A model generated the notes under the pieces. It saw nothing but the letters and a program-made list of their open reading frames with translations, was not told the DNA's origin and made no database searches. From Phaeovulum sp. (lineage in GTDB: Bacteria; Pseudomonadota; Alphaproteobacteria; Rhodobacterales; Rhodobacteraceae), in assembly GCF_030684035.1 (NCBI RefSeq), contig NZ_JAUXPI010000009.1, positions 43,066 through 107,065 of the forward strand: DNA of 64,000 nucleotides. The letters are read 5' to 3'. The position numbers and the translations under genes were made by a program. The number at the start of each line of letters is the position of its first letter. Within the stretch, counting starts at the first letter, position 1. Shown here piece after piece: positions 8,069 through 17,062 of the stretch.

Positions 8069-9360
8069 CCGTGATACCCGAAATAGCGCGGGATCATCAG
8101 CGAGATGTCGGGGAAGACTGTCAACGCGACAAGCGCCAGCAGCAGTGCAAACAGGAACGGCAACACGTTCACGATGATATCGCGCAATGGGATGCCGGTG
8201 ACCGCATTGATCACGAACAGGAGCATCCCGTAGGGCGGGGTGATCAGCCCGATCATCGCATTCACCACCATCACCACGCCAAAATGGATCAGGTCGATGC
8301 CGAGCACATTCGCGGTGGGAATGAACAGCGGCAGCACCACGAGAATGATCGTGGTTGCATCCAGCAGGCAGCCAAGGCCAAGAATGAGCAGGTTCATCGC
8401 CAGCAGGAACATCAGCGGCGAGATGTCGAGATCGGCCATGTAGGTCGAAAGCATCTGCGGAATCCGCTCGGTCGCAACGATGTAGTTGAAGATCAGCGCG
8501 CAGCCAATGACGATGCCGACCGTTGCAGCCTGGCGCGCGCTGTCAACCACCACGCGGTAGAATTCGCGCAGACGAAGCGAGCGGTAAAGCCCGGTGGCAA
8601 GCATCAGCGCGTAAAGCGCGGCAATGGCGGCGGCCTCGGTGGGCGTGGTCGCACCGCCGTAGATGCCCGAAAGCAGTATGACCGGCATCATCAGCGCCGG
8701 AAAGGCGCGGATGGTGATACCCGGCGCATCGCGCAGCGGCGTTGGCGCTTCCACCGGAATATCCCGGCGCCAGGAGATGACGTAGTTCATCGACATCAGC
8801 ATGAAGCCCATCAGCAGCCCCGGCAGGATACCCGCAAGAAACAGGTAGCCAATCGACTGGTTCGATATCAGCGCATACATCACCATCGGTATCGATGGCG
8901 GAATGATCGGGCCGATGGTTGCCGAGGCGGCGGTCACGGCGGCGGCATACCCGCGCGAGTAATGCCCGGTTTTCACCATCATTTCGGTAATGATCTTGCC
9001 AATCCCCGCCGCGTCGGCCACCGCCGAGCCGGACATGCCGGAAAAGATCAGCGACGAGAGAATGTTGACATGCCCCATGCCGCCGCGGAACCGGCCCACT
9101 ACGGCAACGCAGAAGGTCAGCAGCCGCTCCGAAACCGTGCCCGCGTTCATGATGTTGGCGGCGATGATGAACAACGGCACCGCCAGCAGCGTGTAGCCAT
9201 CATAGATCGACTGGATAAGCTGCTCTGCTGCCAGCGCAAGGTCGGCCCCGTCAACCGCCAGATAAAGCGTGGCCGCGACCAACAGCGAATAGCCGATCGG
9301 CGTGCCAATGGCGGCAAGCGCGAACACCGCCACCAGACAGACAATGAATGCGAGGCTCAT
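8065..9360 (-). CDS. dctM: TRAP transporter large permease (DctM-like)
   Basis: 431 residues, strongly hydrophobic with roughly 11-13 predicted membrane segments, the usual size of DctM. Typical motifs include TPIGYSL near the N-terminus, FSGMSGSAVADAAGIGKI, IGPIIPPSIPMVMYA and TPTEAAAIAALYAL. It forms the ion-coupled channel of a tripartite ATP-independent periplasmic transporter with the small permease and binding protein encoded just upstream. It begins directly after the dctQ stop and overlaps the dehydrogenase start by ATGA, so the four genes are probably co-translated. Confidence 0.93.
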   Translation of the reverse strand: MSLAFIVCLVAVFALAAIGTPIGYSLLVAATLYLAVDGADLALAAEQLIQSIYDGYTLLAVPLFIIAANIMNAGTVSERLLTFCVAVVGRFRGGMGHVNILSSLIFSGMSGSAVADAAGIGKIITEMMVKTGHYSRGYAAAVTAASATIGPIIPPSIPMVMYALISNQSIGYLFLAGILPGLLMGFMLMSMNYVISWRRDIPVEAPTPLRDAPGITIRAFPALMMPVILLSGIYGGATTPTEAAAIAALYALMLATGLYRSLRLREFYRVVVDSARQAATVGIVIGCALIFNYIVATERIPQMLSTYMADLDISPLMFLLAMNLLILGLGCLLDATTIILVVLPLFIPTANVLGIDLIHFGVVMVVNAMIGLITPPYGMLLFVINAVTGIPLRDIIVNVLPFLFALLLALVALTVFPDISLMIPRYFGYHG

Positions 9361-9870
9361 CTAGCGCGGCTCCTGGGGTATGGGAAGCGGGCGTGATGGC
9401 GGCGCGCCGGGGTCGCGCAGAATGGCGATCAGCCCAATGACGTAGCGCGCAACAAGGCCGACGCTGAACAGAATATAGATGATGAAAACCCACTTCATGC
9501 GGACCTGAAGCACGGCGCTGCGCTTGATCTTGTAGAAATCCACATAGTCCCAGGCGGCAGGCAGAGCACCTGCCACCGCGATGATGATCGACACCGCCGC
9601 CAGCATTGCAAAGATGCGCTGCCAGCGCGTCGGCGCTGCCTGATAGAGCAGATCGAATTTCACATGGTCTTCATCGCGCAGGCAAAAGGCCGCGCCCCAG
9701 AGCACCAGCCACAGCCAGAGCGTGGCGCTGACCTCCTGGGTCCAGCCGACTGGCAGGTTGAAGATATAGCGGGCGGCAATCTGCACGATGAACACCGAAA
9801 ACAGGGTGGCAAGCATTGCTGCCGCCACCCCATCCGCCGTGTTTCGCAGCAGGCTTCTGAAGCGCTGCAT
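9361..9870 (-). CDS. dctQ: TRAP transporter small permease (DctQ-like)
   Basis: 169 residues with about four membrane segments and the DctQ-type VSATLWLWLVLWGAAF stretch. It partners with DctM in the inner membrane. It lies 11 bases after dctP and directly before dctM. Membrane pattern, size and position together make the call secure although the family is poorly conserved. Confidence 0.9.
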   Translation of the reverse strand: MQRFRSLLRNTADGVAAAMLATLFSVFIVQIAARYIFNLPVGWTQEVSATLWLWLVLWGAAFCLRDEDHVKFDLLYQAAPTRWQRIFAMLAAVSIIIAVAGALPAAWDYVDFYKIKRSAVLQVRMKWVFIIYILFSVGLVARYVIGLIAILRDPGAPPSRPLPIPQEPR

Positions 9871-9881
9871 GCGGCCCGTCC

Positions 9882-10877
9882 TCAGTTGGCGGCGTTGATC
9901 GCGTCAACGATGCCCGCAGGCCACGAGGCTGCATAGGACGAGGCAAGATAGGCCGCCTGCACCTGGGTGCGGAAGGCCGCAACATCGGGCTCATACACTT
10001 TCAGGCCCTGATCCTTGAAGAACTGCACAAGGTCGTCTTCAAGTTTCAGCTGACGGCTGCGGCCAAGGGCGGCGGCGTCGTCAGCGGCTTTCTGGGTGAT
10101 CGCCTGCTGCTCGGGGGTCATCTTGTTCCAGGAATCTAGCGACAGCGCGAGGTAGTTGAGGTCAACCAGATGCGAGGTCAGCACGATCTGCTTGGTGACC
10201 TCGTAGAATTTCGAATCCTTCACCGTGGGCAGAGGGTTATCCTGCCCGTCGATGGCACCGGTTTGCAGCGCGGTGTAGATTTCGCCAAACGCGACCGGCA
10301 CCGGGTTCGCCCCAAGCGCGGTGCCAAGGAACTGCCAGGCGTCGGTGCCCGGCATCCGCAGCTTGACGCCAGCCATGTCGGCGGGGGTCATGACCGTGCC
10401 TTCGGAGCGCAGGTTCAACTGGCGGCGGCCAAGATACATGATCGTCAGCAGCTTCACGCCAAGCTCTTTTTCCACTTTGGCCTTGAAGGGGTCCATCAGC
10501 GGGTCGTTGAACACCGCCACCTGGTGCGCCGCGTCGCGGTGCAGGTAGCCTGCGGTGAAAACCGAGAATTCGGGGAAGAACGACGCGAGCTCTTGCGCCG
10601 AAATGATCGCCATTTCGAGGTTGCCGCGGGCAATCGCTTCAAGCTCGGTCGCCTGCTTGAACAGCGTACCGTTGTAGTGCGCCTCATAATTGGCAAAGGC
10701 CGCGACGCCGGGGCCAAACACTTCGGCAAGCGCCACCGTGCGCTGGTCGGTCTCGGTGGCGACCGTGGACATGCGCAGCTGGATCTTGTCCTGTGCGGCC
10801 GCGATGCCTGCCGCGAGAATCATGGTAGCGGCCGCCGTTGCGCCAAGTACCGCGCGGCGGGTAATCGAATAAGTCAT
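9882..10877 (-). CDS. dctP: TRAP transporter substrate-binding protein (DctP-like)
   Basis: 331 residues from ATG 10877. That start is chosen because GGGAGGA lies just upstream and the signal peptide begins there; an in-frame ATG at 10892 overlaps that Shine-Dalgarno. The signal sequence MTYSITRRAVLG plus a hydrophobic core ending AAAQ has a twin arginine, so Tat export is possible. DctP hallmarks are present: a central GVKLRMPG motif (substrate-carboxylate arginine) and ALQTGAIDGQDNPL. It is the first gene of the dctPQM-dehydrogenase operon. Context suggests a polyhydroxylated cyclic acid such as quinate or shikimate as ligand (inference). Confidence 0.9.
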   Translation of the reverse strand: MTYSITRRAVLGATAAATMILAAGIAAAQDKIQLRMSTVATETDQRTVALAEVFGPGVAAFANYEAHYNGTLFKQATELEAIARGNLEMAIISAQELASFFPEFSVFTAGYLHRDAAHQVAVFNDPLMDPFKAKVEKELGVKLLTIMYLGRRQLNLRSEGTVMTPADMAGVKLRMPGTDAWQFLGTALGANPVPVAFGEIYTALQTGAIDGQDNPLPTVKDSKFYEVTKQIVLTSHLVDLNYLALSLDSWNKMTPEQQAITQKAADDAAALGRSRQLKLEDDLVQFFKDQGLKVYEPDVAAFRTQVQAAYLASSYAASWPAGIVDAINAAN

Positions 10878-10956
10878 GGCTGGTCCTCCCATTGCCGGAC
10901 AGATTCCCCCTCAGGGGCAATGCGACCCTGAGGTTCGCAGGTTCTGGGCCGCCTGT

Positions 10957-11032
10957 CCAGAAAATATCTGGCGATAGCTGTTTTCATCCACGCTATACAG
11001 GATGCGAAGATGTTCGCTTAATAATCAATTAT
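10957..11032. promoter_or_regulatory. divergent promoter region with two palindromes
   Basis: The 287 bases between dctP and aroQ must hold both divergent promoters. Two dyads are visible: CCAGA-AAATA-TCTGG (10957-10971, perfect 5-bp arms) and ATAAT-CA-ATTAT (11021-11032, perfect 5-bp arms) in a locally AT-rich tract. Either could be the operator of the flanking GntR regulator, giving co-control of both arms. No sequence match to a known site is claimed. Confidence 0.4.
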
Positions 11033-11164
11033 CCAGTTTCCCTATGGCGGTTTTTCGCGTAGAAACCTGCGGCGAAGCTGTCGATTCACAGGTAGAGTTG
11101 GCGCATGCGCCAGATTGCGAAGGATGCCACAGCCAGAGGCGCGCAGCATCAAGGGGGAACGACG

Positions 11165-11608
11165 ATGAGCAAGACCATCTACATTCTGAACGGGCCAAAC
11201 CTGAACCTTCTCGGCCAGCGCCAGCCCGAAATCTATGGCCGCGAAACCCTGGCCGATGTCGAGGCAGATTGCCGCAAACTGGCAGAGGGGCTCGGGTTCG
11301 GGCTGAAACTGTTCCAGTCCAACCACGAAGGTGTGGTGATCGACACCATCCACGAGGCGCGCAAATCGGCCTGCGGCATCGTCATCAACCCTGGTGCCTT
11401 CACCCACACTTCGGTTGCCATTCTCGATGCGCTCAACGCTTTCGACGGGCCGGTGATCGAGGTGCATATCTCGAACGTGCACAAGCGCGAATCCTTCCGC
11501 CACCATTCCTATGTGTCGCTGCGCGCCGAGGGCGTGATCGCCGGGCTCGGCACCGAGGGCTATCAGGCCGCCGTGCGCCGCATCGCGCAGCTTGCAGCCA
11601 AGACATGA
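11165..11608 (+). CDS. aroQ: type II 3-dehydroquinate dehydratase
   Basis: 147 residues from ATG 11165, preceded by a GGGGGAA ribosome site; an upstream in-frame ATG at 11105 would add 20 non-conserved residues. It dehydrates 3-dehydroquinate to 3-dehydroshikimate as a dodecamer. Family signatures: [19 protein letters not shown] with the catalytic tyrosine, NPGAFTHTS, and [17 protein letters not shown] with the active-site histidine. Type II enzymes occur in both biosynthetic and quinate-catabolic settings. Here a TRAP transporter and a dehydrogenase opposite, and an oxidoreductase and aldolase downstream, favour a catabolic role. It overlaps the next gene by ATGA (11605-11608). Confidence 0.93.
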   Translation: MSKTIYILNGPNLNLLGQRQPEIYGRETLADVEADCRKLAEGLGFGLKLFQSNHEGVVIDTIHEARKSACGIVINPGAFTHTSVAILDALNAFDGPVIEVHISNVHKRESFRHHSYVSLRAEGVIAGLGTEGYQAAVRRIAQLAAKT

Positions 11609-12642
11609 CCACCGCTCGCATTGCCATCGCGGGGGCCGGGCTGATCGGCAAGCGCCATGCGCAGGCAATGGCGCAAGCGGCAGGCGCAAGCCTTGCCGCG
11701 ATCATCGACCCGCTGCCCGCCGCCGCCGGTTTTGCGGCGGCCGAGGGTGTGCCGTATTTCCCGACGCTCGGGGCGATGCTGGCGGCGGGGGGGGCCGATG
11801 GCGTCATCCTTGCCACGCCGAATGCGCAGCATGTGGAAGGCGGCCTGGCCTGCCTGCGCGCGGGCCTGCCGGTGCTGGTGGAAAAGCCGCTCGCCACCGA
11901 TGTTGCGGCGGCGCGGGTGCTGGTTGAGGCCGCCGAGGCGGCCGGCGTGCCGCTGGCTGTCGGCCACCACCGCCGCCACAACCCGCTGATCGCTGCCGCC
12001 AAGGCGATGATCGCGGGCGGCGAAATCGGCACGGTGGTTTCGGTCCATTCGATGTTCTGGCTCTTCAAGCCCGACGACTATTTCGATGTTGCCTGGCGGC
12101 GCGAACCCGGTGCCGGGCCGGTATTCATCAACCTCATCCACGATGTCGATCTGTTGCGGTATCTGGTCGGCGAAATCACTGCCGTGCAGGCCGCGCAATC
12201 AAGCGCCGTGCGCGGCAACCGGGTAGAAGAAACCGCTGTTCTGACACTCGAATTCGCCAATGGCGCGCTTGGCACCGCCAATGTTTCCGACACCATTCCC
12301 GCGCCTTGGTCGTGGGAGTTGACCAGTGGCGAAAACCCCGCCTATCCGCAGAGCTCCGAGGCCTGCTACCTGATTGGCGGCACCCATGGCGCGCTGGAAT
12401 TGCCTGCGGGCAGGCTCTGGCACAACGCGGGCAAACGCGGCTGGTGGGAGCCGCTTTCGGCCCGCATCGGCCCGCGGCCGTCGGGCGACCCGCTGGTGTT
12501 GCAGATTGAACAATTCGCCCGGGTCATTACCGCTGCCGAGGCACCGCTGGTTCCCGGGCGCGAAGGGCTGAAAACGCTGGCGGTGATCGAAGCCGTCAAA
12601 ACCTCCGCCCGCGAGGGGTGCCGGATAATAGTGCAGAACTGA
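11605..12642 (+). CDS. Gfo/Idh/MocA-family oxidoreductase
   Basis: 345 residues. The N-terminal Rossmann domain has [15 protein letters not shown] and the conserved LVEKPLA (EKP motif, ~95). The C-terminal alpha/beta domain holds VGHHRRHNP and the [11 protein letters not shown] segment with the catalytic His/Asp pair typical of the family. It oxidises or reduces a hydroxyl of a sugar, inositol or cyclitol acid with NAD(P). The start at 11605 overlaps the aroQ stop (ATGA), so it belongs to the same operon. A quinate- or dehydroshikimate-related substrate is plausible but unproven. Confidence 0.87.
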   Translation: MTTARIAIAGAGLIGKRHAQAMAQAAGASLAAIIDPLPAAAGFAAAEGVPYFPTLGAMLAAGGADGVILATPNAQHVEGGLACLRAGLPVLVEKPLATDVAAARVLVEAAEAAGVPLAVGHHRRHNPLIAAAKAMIAGGEIGTVVSVHSMFWLFKPDDYFDVAWRREPGAGPVFINLIHDVDLLRYLVGEITAVQAAQSSAVRGNRVEETAVLTLEFANGALGTANVSDTIPAPWSWELTSGENPAYPQSSEACYLIGGTHGALELPAGRLWHNAGKRGWWEPLSARIGPRPSGDPLVLQIEQFARVITAAEAPLVPGREGLKTLAVIEAVKTSAREGCRIIVQN

Positions 12643-12660
12643 CATCAGGGAGAGACGCAG

Positions 12661-13425
12661 ATGGATTTGCCCAAGAACCACTTCAAGGCCGGGCTGGCCG
12701 CAGGCCGACAGCAGATCGGCATCTGGGTTACGATCGCCGGTTCCGGTCATGCCGAATCAATCGCCGGATGCGGCTTTGACTGGATGCTGATCGACACCGA
12801 ACATTCGGTGATGGATCTGGCGACCGTGCAGGCCATGCTGCAAGCGGCAGCGCCCTATGCCACGCAGGTGCTGGTGCGGCCCGGCTCGCTCGACCTCGTG
12901 GAGATCAAGCGGCTACTCGACATCGGCGCGCAGACGATCCTCGTGCCTTATGTGCAAAGTGCCGAGGAAGCCGCGCGCGCGGTGCAGGCAGTGCGCTACC
13001 CTCCGCATGGGGTGCGCGGTGTCGCGGGCATCACCCGTGCCAGCCGCTACGGCGCGATACCTGATTACAACGCCCGCGCCAATGCCGAGGTCTGCCTGCT
13101 GGTGCAGGTCGAAACCGCCGCAACCCTGCCCCATATCGAGGCGATCTGCGCGGTCGAGGGGGTGGATGGCGTGTTCATCGGCCCTGCCGACCTTGCCGCC
13201 TCGATGGGCCATCCCGGCAACCCCGGCCACCCTGAGGTGAAGGCCGCGGTGCTCGACGCCGTGCGGCGCATCCGCAAGGCTGGCAAACCCGCGGGCATCC
13301 TGTCGCTCGACCCGTCGCTGCTTACCGAAGCGATGGCGGCGGGCACGCTTTTTACCGCGGTCGATGTCGATCAGGCAATCATGCTGCGCGGTGCCCGCGA
13401 TCTGGCCAAGAAGTGGAAGACCTGA
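12661..13425 (+). CDS. HpcH/HpaI-family aldolase
   Basis: 254 residues, standard for class II pyruvate aldolases of the HpaI/RhmA type. AGGGAGAGACGCAG precedes the ATG. Visible motifs: WMLIDTEHSVMD (catalytic His), QTILVPYVQSAEEAARAV, YPPHGVRG, VQVETAATLPHIEAI (metal-binding Glu) and GVFIGPADLAASMG (metal-binding Asp). Such enzymes cleave 2-keto-4-hydroxy acids into pyruvate and an aldehyde. Its presence beside dehydroquinate-handling enzymes hints at ring opening or chain cleavage rather than only the protocatechuate route; that is inference. Confidence 0.88.
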   Translation: MDLPKNHFKAGLAAGRQQIGIWVTIAGSGHAESIAGCGFDWMLIDTEHSVMDLATVQAMLQAAAPYATQVLVRPGSLDLVEIKRLLDIGAQTILVPYVQSAEEAARAVQAVRYPPHGVRGVAGITRASRYGAIPDYNARANAEVCLLVQVETAATLPHIEAICAVEGVDGVFIGPADLAASMGHPGNPGHPEVKAAVLDAVRRIRKAGKPAGILSLDPSLLTEAMAAGTLFTAVDVDQAIMLRGARDLAKKWKT

Positions 13426-13474
13426 CCCGGCACCACCCTGACTGCGCCACATCTGCGCCCCGCCGGGGGCGCTG

Positions 13475-14401
13475 ATGCTGGCGGTATTTGCGCTGACGCT
13501 GCCGATTTACCTCATGATTGCGCTTGGCTTTTCCGTTGCCAAACTGGGCTATGTCGCGGTTTCCGACATGCGCGCCATCGGCCGCGTGGTGCTGCGCGTG
13601 GCGATGCCCGCGCTGATCTTTCTGGCGCTGGCCCGCGCGCCGCTGGCCGAAACCCTGCGCTGGGATTTCATCGCGGGCTACGCGGCGGGCTCGCTGGCGG
13701 TCTTTGCAGCGGGCTTTGCGCTGGCGCGCGGGCCGCTGCGCCGGCCGATGCCGCAAGCCGCGCTCGAGGCGCTGGGCATGTCATGCTCCAACTCGGCCTA
13801 TCTCGGCATGCCGGTGGCGGCACTTCTGGTAGGTGATGTGGCGCTGCGGGCGTTTGCCATGGCGATGCTGGTGGAAAACATCCTGATCATGCCGCTGGCG
13901 GTGACGCTGGCCGAAGCATCGGGCGGCGGCGGGCGGCTGGCGGCGCTGCGCCGAACGCTTGCGGGCATGGTGCAAAACCCGCTGCTGATCGCGGTGCTGG
14001 TGGGGGTCGCCGCCTCGGTCACCGGCTTCGTGCTGCCCGACGCGGTGCTGAAGGTGCTGGGCATGCTTGCCCCGGTCGCGGCACCGGTGGCGCTTTTGGT
14101 GATCGGCTCGGCGGTCGCGGACCTGCCGCCATCGGGCATCGGAGGCGCGGCGGTGGCGCGGGTGGTGTTCGGCAAGCTGGTGTTGCACCCGGCGGCGGTG
14201 CTTGCCGGGCTCTATCTGCTCGGCCCCTCGCCGCCCGCGCTCCTCACCTCGGGCGTGCTTATCGCCTCGGTGCCGATGCTCTCGATCTATGCGCTCTTTG
14301 GCCTGCGCTGGGGCAACGAGGCGATGGCCGCCACCGCGCTTATCGTCGCCACGGTGGTTTCCTTCTTTACCGTCTCCGCGCTGCTGGCGCTCATGGGTTA
14401 G
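13475..14401 (+). CDS. AEC-family transporter (auxin efflux carrier type)
   Basis: 308 residues, about ten hydrophobic segments in two halves with a more polar centre, as in AEC/malonate-type carriers. Conserved features are MPALIFLALARAP near the N-terminus, MSCSNSAYLGMPVAALLVG in the middle, and VLIASVPMLSIYALFG near the C-terminus. It probably moves an organic acid across the inner membrane. It lies 49 bases after the aldolase on the same strand and is probably the last gene of the aroQ operon. Its role as importer, exporter or overflow valve is unknown. Confidence 0.85.
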   Translation: MLAVFALTLPIYLMIALGFSVAKLGYVAVSDMRAIGRVVLRVAMPALIFLALARAPLAETLRWDFIAGYAAGSLAVFAAGFALARGPLRRPMPQAALEALGMSCSNSAYLGMPVAALLVGDVALRAFAMAMLVENILIMPLAVTLAEASGGGGRLAALRRTLAGMVQNPLLIAVLVGVAASVTGFVLPDAVLKVLGMLAPVAAPVALLVIGSAVADLPPSGIGGAAVARVVFGKLVLHPAAVLAGLYLLGPSPPALLTSGVLIASVPMLSIYALFGLRWGNEAMAATALIVATVVSFFTVSALLALMG

Positions 14402-15088
14402 GCCGGTTCATTGAAATTATGCTCGAAATTGGCCCGAATCTTTGCATTCGCAGTGGTGAAAAGTCTGACAAATGCAACCAGAGCACAACGACCCCGCGCC
14501 CTGATCGGCCACCGATTCCACCCGCAACGCCACGCCAGCCAGAAAACCGCGGCCTGACCCGAAATGGAACGCCATGGCCTTTGACCGCCGCGCCGCCATT
14601 GACGAGTTGGCAACCGATCTTTCTGTCGCCTGGAATGGCGGGCCGCGGGTTCCGTCGCCCGGCCCCGCGCCTGCACCGCAAACACCGCCCGGCATCCGCG
14701 CCGCACCCCCCGTGCTGCGCTGATATATGTGGTGAACCACCCCGCCGCGCGTGGCATCAGGATTTGGGTCGGCATGGCCGTTAGCGTGGGTGCGCACTCC
14801 GCTTCCCTGCCAACGCCCGCAGGTCCGTGTCCTTGCGCTGATCTTGGAACGCTTGGCAGCATCGCCCCTGCGGCTGCCTGATTGCCCGCCGCAGCGGACC
14901 GATTGTCGCGGCAGCGCCGATAGACCGGTGCACGGCCTCTGAGCAGTTGCCCGTGCCGCTGACCCATGCAATTGTCGGAACGGGCCGCGGTCATGGTGGC
15001 CACAGGCAATCGGGGTGACGGATCGCAATCCGACCCGAACCCCGCCGGGTGCCATCCAGGTGCCCGGACAGACAGGAGGGTTTGACGG
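14402..15088. other. non-coding gap, 687 bases
   Basis: No frame has convincing coding structure. The best candidate is a 49-codon ORF at 14574-14723 on + (begins MAFDRRAAIDELATDL, then proline-rich), which has a plausible composition but only a weak ribosome site. A hairpin is visible: CTGCGGC (14868-14874) with GCCGCAG (14888-14894), 13-base loop. The right end carries the EF-G-like promoter and an AGGAGG ribosome site. This is the longest gap in the window and could hide a small RNA or a decayed gene. Confidence 0.5.
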
Positions 15089-17020
15089 ATGCGATGCTTT
15101 ACAGTTCTTGGGCCATCCCAATCGGGCAAGACAACGCTCGTACGGGCACTGAGCCAGCTTGAGGGCGCGACCCCGCGCACGGAAACTGCCGGCAACCTCG
15201 CACTGACCCGCTTCACATTTCTGAACGAACCCTGGTGCGCGCTCGATGTCGCGGGCGGTGCCGAACCCTCGGGCACCACCGGCAGCGCGCTTGCCGCCAG
15301 CGATGCGGTCATTCTGTGCGTGCCATCCGACCCCGCGGCGGCGGTGCTCGCCGCGCCCTATCTGCGCGTCATCGAGGCCTCTGGCACGCCCTGCCTGATC
15401 TTCATCAACAAGATGGATACGCCGCAGGGCCGCGTGCATGACATCGTTTCATCGCTACAGGGGTATTCGCAGCACACCCTCGTTCTGCGCCAGATCCCGA
15501 TCCGCGAAGGCGGCATGGTGGTCGGCGCGATTGACCTGATTTCGGAACGAGCCTGGCATTACCAGGAGGGCAAACCCTCGTTCATGATGGAAATTCCCGA
15601 TTCGATGCGCGAGGTCGAGCATCAGGCCCGCGCCGAGTTGCTCGAACACCTGTCGGAATTCGATGACGGGTTGCTCGAGGAACTGATCGAAGACCGCGAG
15701 CCGCCGACCGGAGAGCTGTTCCAGACCGCCGCCCGCATCCTGCAAGACAACAAGCTGATCCCGGCCTATCTCGGTGCCGCAAGCCATGTGAACGGTGTCA
15801 TGCGCCTGATGAAGGCGCTGCGCCACGAGGCCCCATCGGTCGCCACGTTGCGCGCCCGCCTCAGCCCAACGGGCGAAGCGATCGCGGTGGGCTTTCATGC
15901 CGAATTCCAGAAGCACCTCGGCAAGGCGGTTTATCTGCGGGCGCTTGGCGATGGCGTGAAGGCAGGCACCACGCTTGCCGGTGGCAATGTCGGAAACCTG
16001 ACCGAGTTTGGGGAAACTGGTGCTGCAACGCTGGCTGCGGGCAGCGTGGGGGTTGCGGTCAAGGCCGATCATCTGAATTCCGGGCGGCTCTTTACTGCCA
16101 GCAGCGCGGTTGAGTGCCCAGATTGGGTGCGCGGCCACCGCCCGATTCTGGCGCGGATCCTGCTGCCATCCAACGAGCGCGACGAGGCGCGCATGTCAAC
16201 CGCATTGGCGCGGATGCAGGAAACCGACCTTGGCATCGAAGTGGCGCAAGACGAAGATACCGGCCATTCTGTGTTGCGCGTGCAGGGGCCGTTGCATCTG
16301 CGCCGTATCCTTGCGTCGATCGCCGACGACTTCGACGTGAAGGTGACCGACCAGATCCCCGGCACCAGCTACCGCGAAACCATTTCGCGTCAGGCCGAGG
16401 AACACTATCGCCACCGAAAGCAGTCGGGTGGCTCGGGGCAGTTTGCCGATGTGGTGCTGATCGTGCGCCCGCAGGAACGCGGCGCGGGCTTTGCCTTTGA
16501 CGAGGTGGTAAAGGGCGGCGCGGTGCCGCGCAACTTCATCTCGTCGGTCGAAGAGGGCGCGCGCGACGCCACAAAATCGGGTCCGCTCGGATTTCCGGTG
16601 ATCGACGTTGCGGTGACGCTGACCGATGGCAAGCACCATGCCGTTGACAGTTCCGACCACGCCTTCCGCACCGCCGCCAAGATGGGTACGCGCGAGGCGC
16701 TGCAAAACGCCGGACCGGTGCTATTGCAGCCGATCGAGCGGATGGAAATTCACGCGCCGTCAGTGTTTTCGGGTGCCATCGTCTCGCTAATTTCGACGCT
16801 CAAGGGGCAGGTGCTCGGCTTCGAGCCGAACCCGGAGGCGCGCGGCTGGGATGTGACGCGGCTGCTGTTGCCCGGATCATCGCGCGATGATCTGATCCGG
16901 GGCCTCGGAACTGCCACGCAGGGCACCGGCTGGTTCGAGTCGAGCTTTGACCACTATCAGGAACTGCACGGCAAGGAAGCCGAGGCGATCTGCCGCGCGC
17001 ACGCCAAGGAACACGCCTGA
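15089..17020 (+). CDS. elongation factor G paralogue with divergent GTPase motifs
   Basis: 643 residues versus ~700 for canonical EF-G. The P-loop GPSQSGKTTL (8-17) and NKMD (107-110) are intact. The G3 box, normally DTPGH, reads DVAGG (53-57), so the GTPase-activating histidine is missing, and the switch I segment is shortened. Domains II-V follow (tetrahydrofolate-like GTSYRETISRQAEEHYRHRKQSGGSGQFADV at the domain III-IV boundary; domain V near 555-640). A strong AGGAGG lies 8 bases before the ATG. It is a stand-alone gene, not in a str operon, so a specialised ribosome-associated role rather than the main translocase is likely. Canonical fusA should be elsewhere. Confidence 0.85.
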   Translation: MRCFTVLGPSQSGKTTLVRALSQLEGATPRTETAGNLALTRFTFLNEPWCALDVAGGAEPSGTTGSALAASDAVILCVPSDPAAAVLAAPYLRVIEASGTPCLIFINKMDTPQGRVHDIVSSLQGYSQHTLVLRQIPIREGGMVVGAIDLISERAWHYQEGKPSFMMEIPDSMREVEHQARAELLEHLSEFDDGLLEELIEDREPPTGELFQTAARILQDNKLIPAYLGAASHVNGVMRLMKALRHEAPSVATLRARLSPTGEAIAVGFHAEFQKHLGKAVYLRALGDGVKAGTTLAGGNVGNLTEFGETGAATLAAGSVGVAVKADHLNSGRLFTASSAVECPDWVRGHRPILARILLPSNERDEARMSTALARMQETDLGIEVAQDEDTGHSVLRVQGPLHLRRILASIADDFDVKVTDQIPGTSYRETISRQAEEHYRHRKQSGGSGQFADVVLIVRPQERGAGFAFDEVVKGGAVPRNFISSVEEGARDATKSGPLGFPVIDVAVTLTDGKHHAVDSSDHAFRTAAKMGTREALQNAGPVLLQPIERMEIHAPSVFSGAIVSLISTLKGQVLGFEPNPEARGWDVTRLLLPGSSRDDLIRGLGTATQGTGWFESSFDHYQELHGKEAEAICRAHAKEHA

Positions 17021-17034
17021 GCCGCCCCGGAACC

Positions 17035-17062
17035 GCCCGTGCGCCCGTTCAGGCGCGCGGGC
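17035..17062. terminator. strong hairpin between convergent genes
   Basis: GCCCGTGCGCC (17035-17045) pairs with GGCGCGCGGGC (17052-17062) over 11 positions with one G-T pair and a six-base loop. It lies just after the EF-G-like stop and overlaps the stop codon of the opposing dehydrogenase gene. No U-tract follows, so a GC-rich bidirectional terminator is inferred. Confidence 0.5.

Noticed and set aside
9882..10892. Start of dctP at ATG 10892
   Set aside because: The GGGAGGA ribosome site lies downstream of this ATG and the signal peptide starts at 10877.
14574..14723. 49-codon ORF as a real gene
   Set aside because: Composition is compatible with coding, but there is no strong ribosome site, no homologue I recognise, and the second half is simple Pro/Ala sequence; kept only as part of the gap description.
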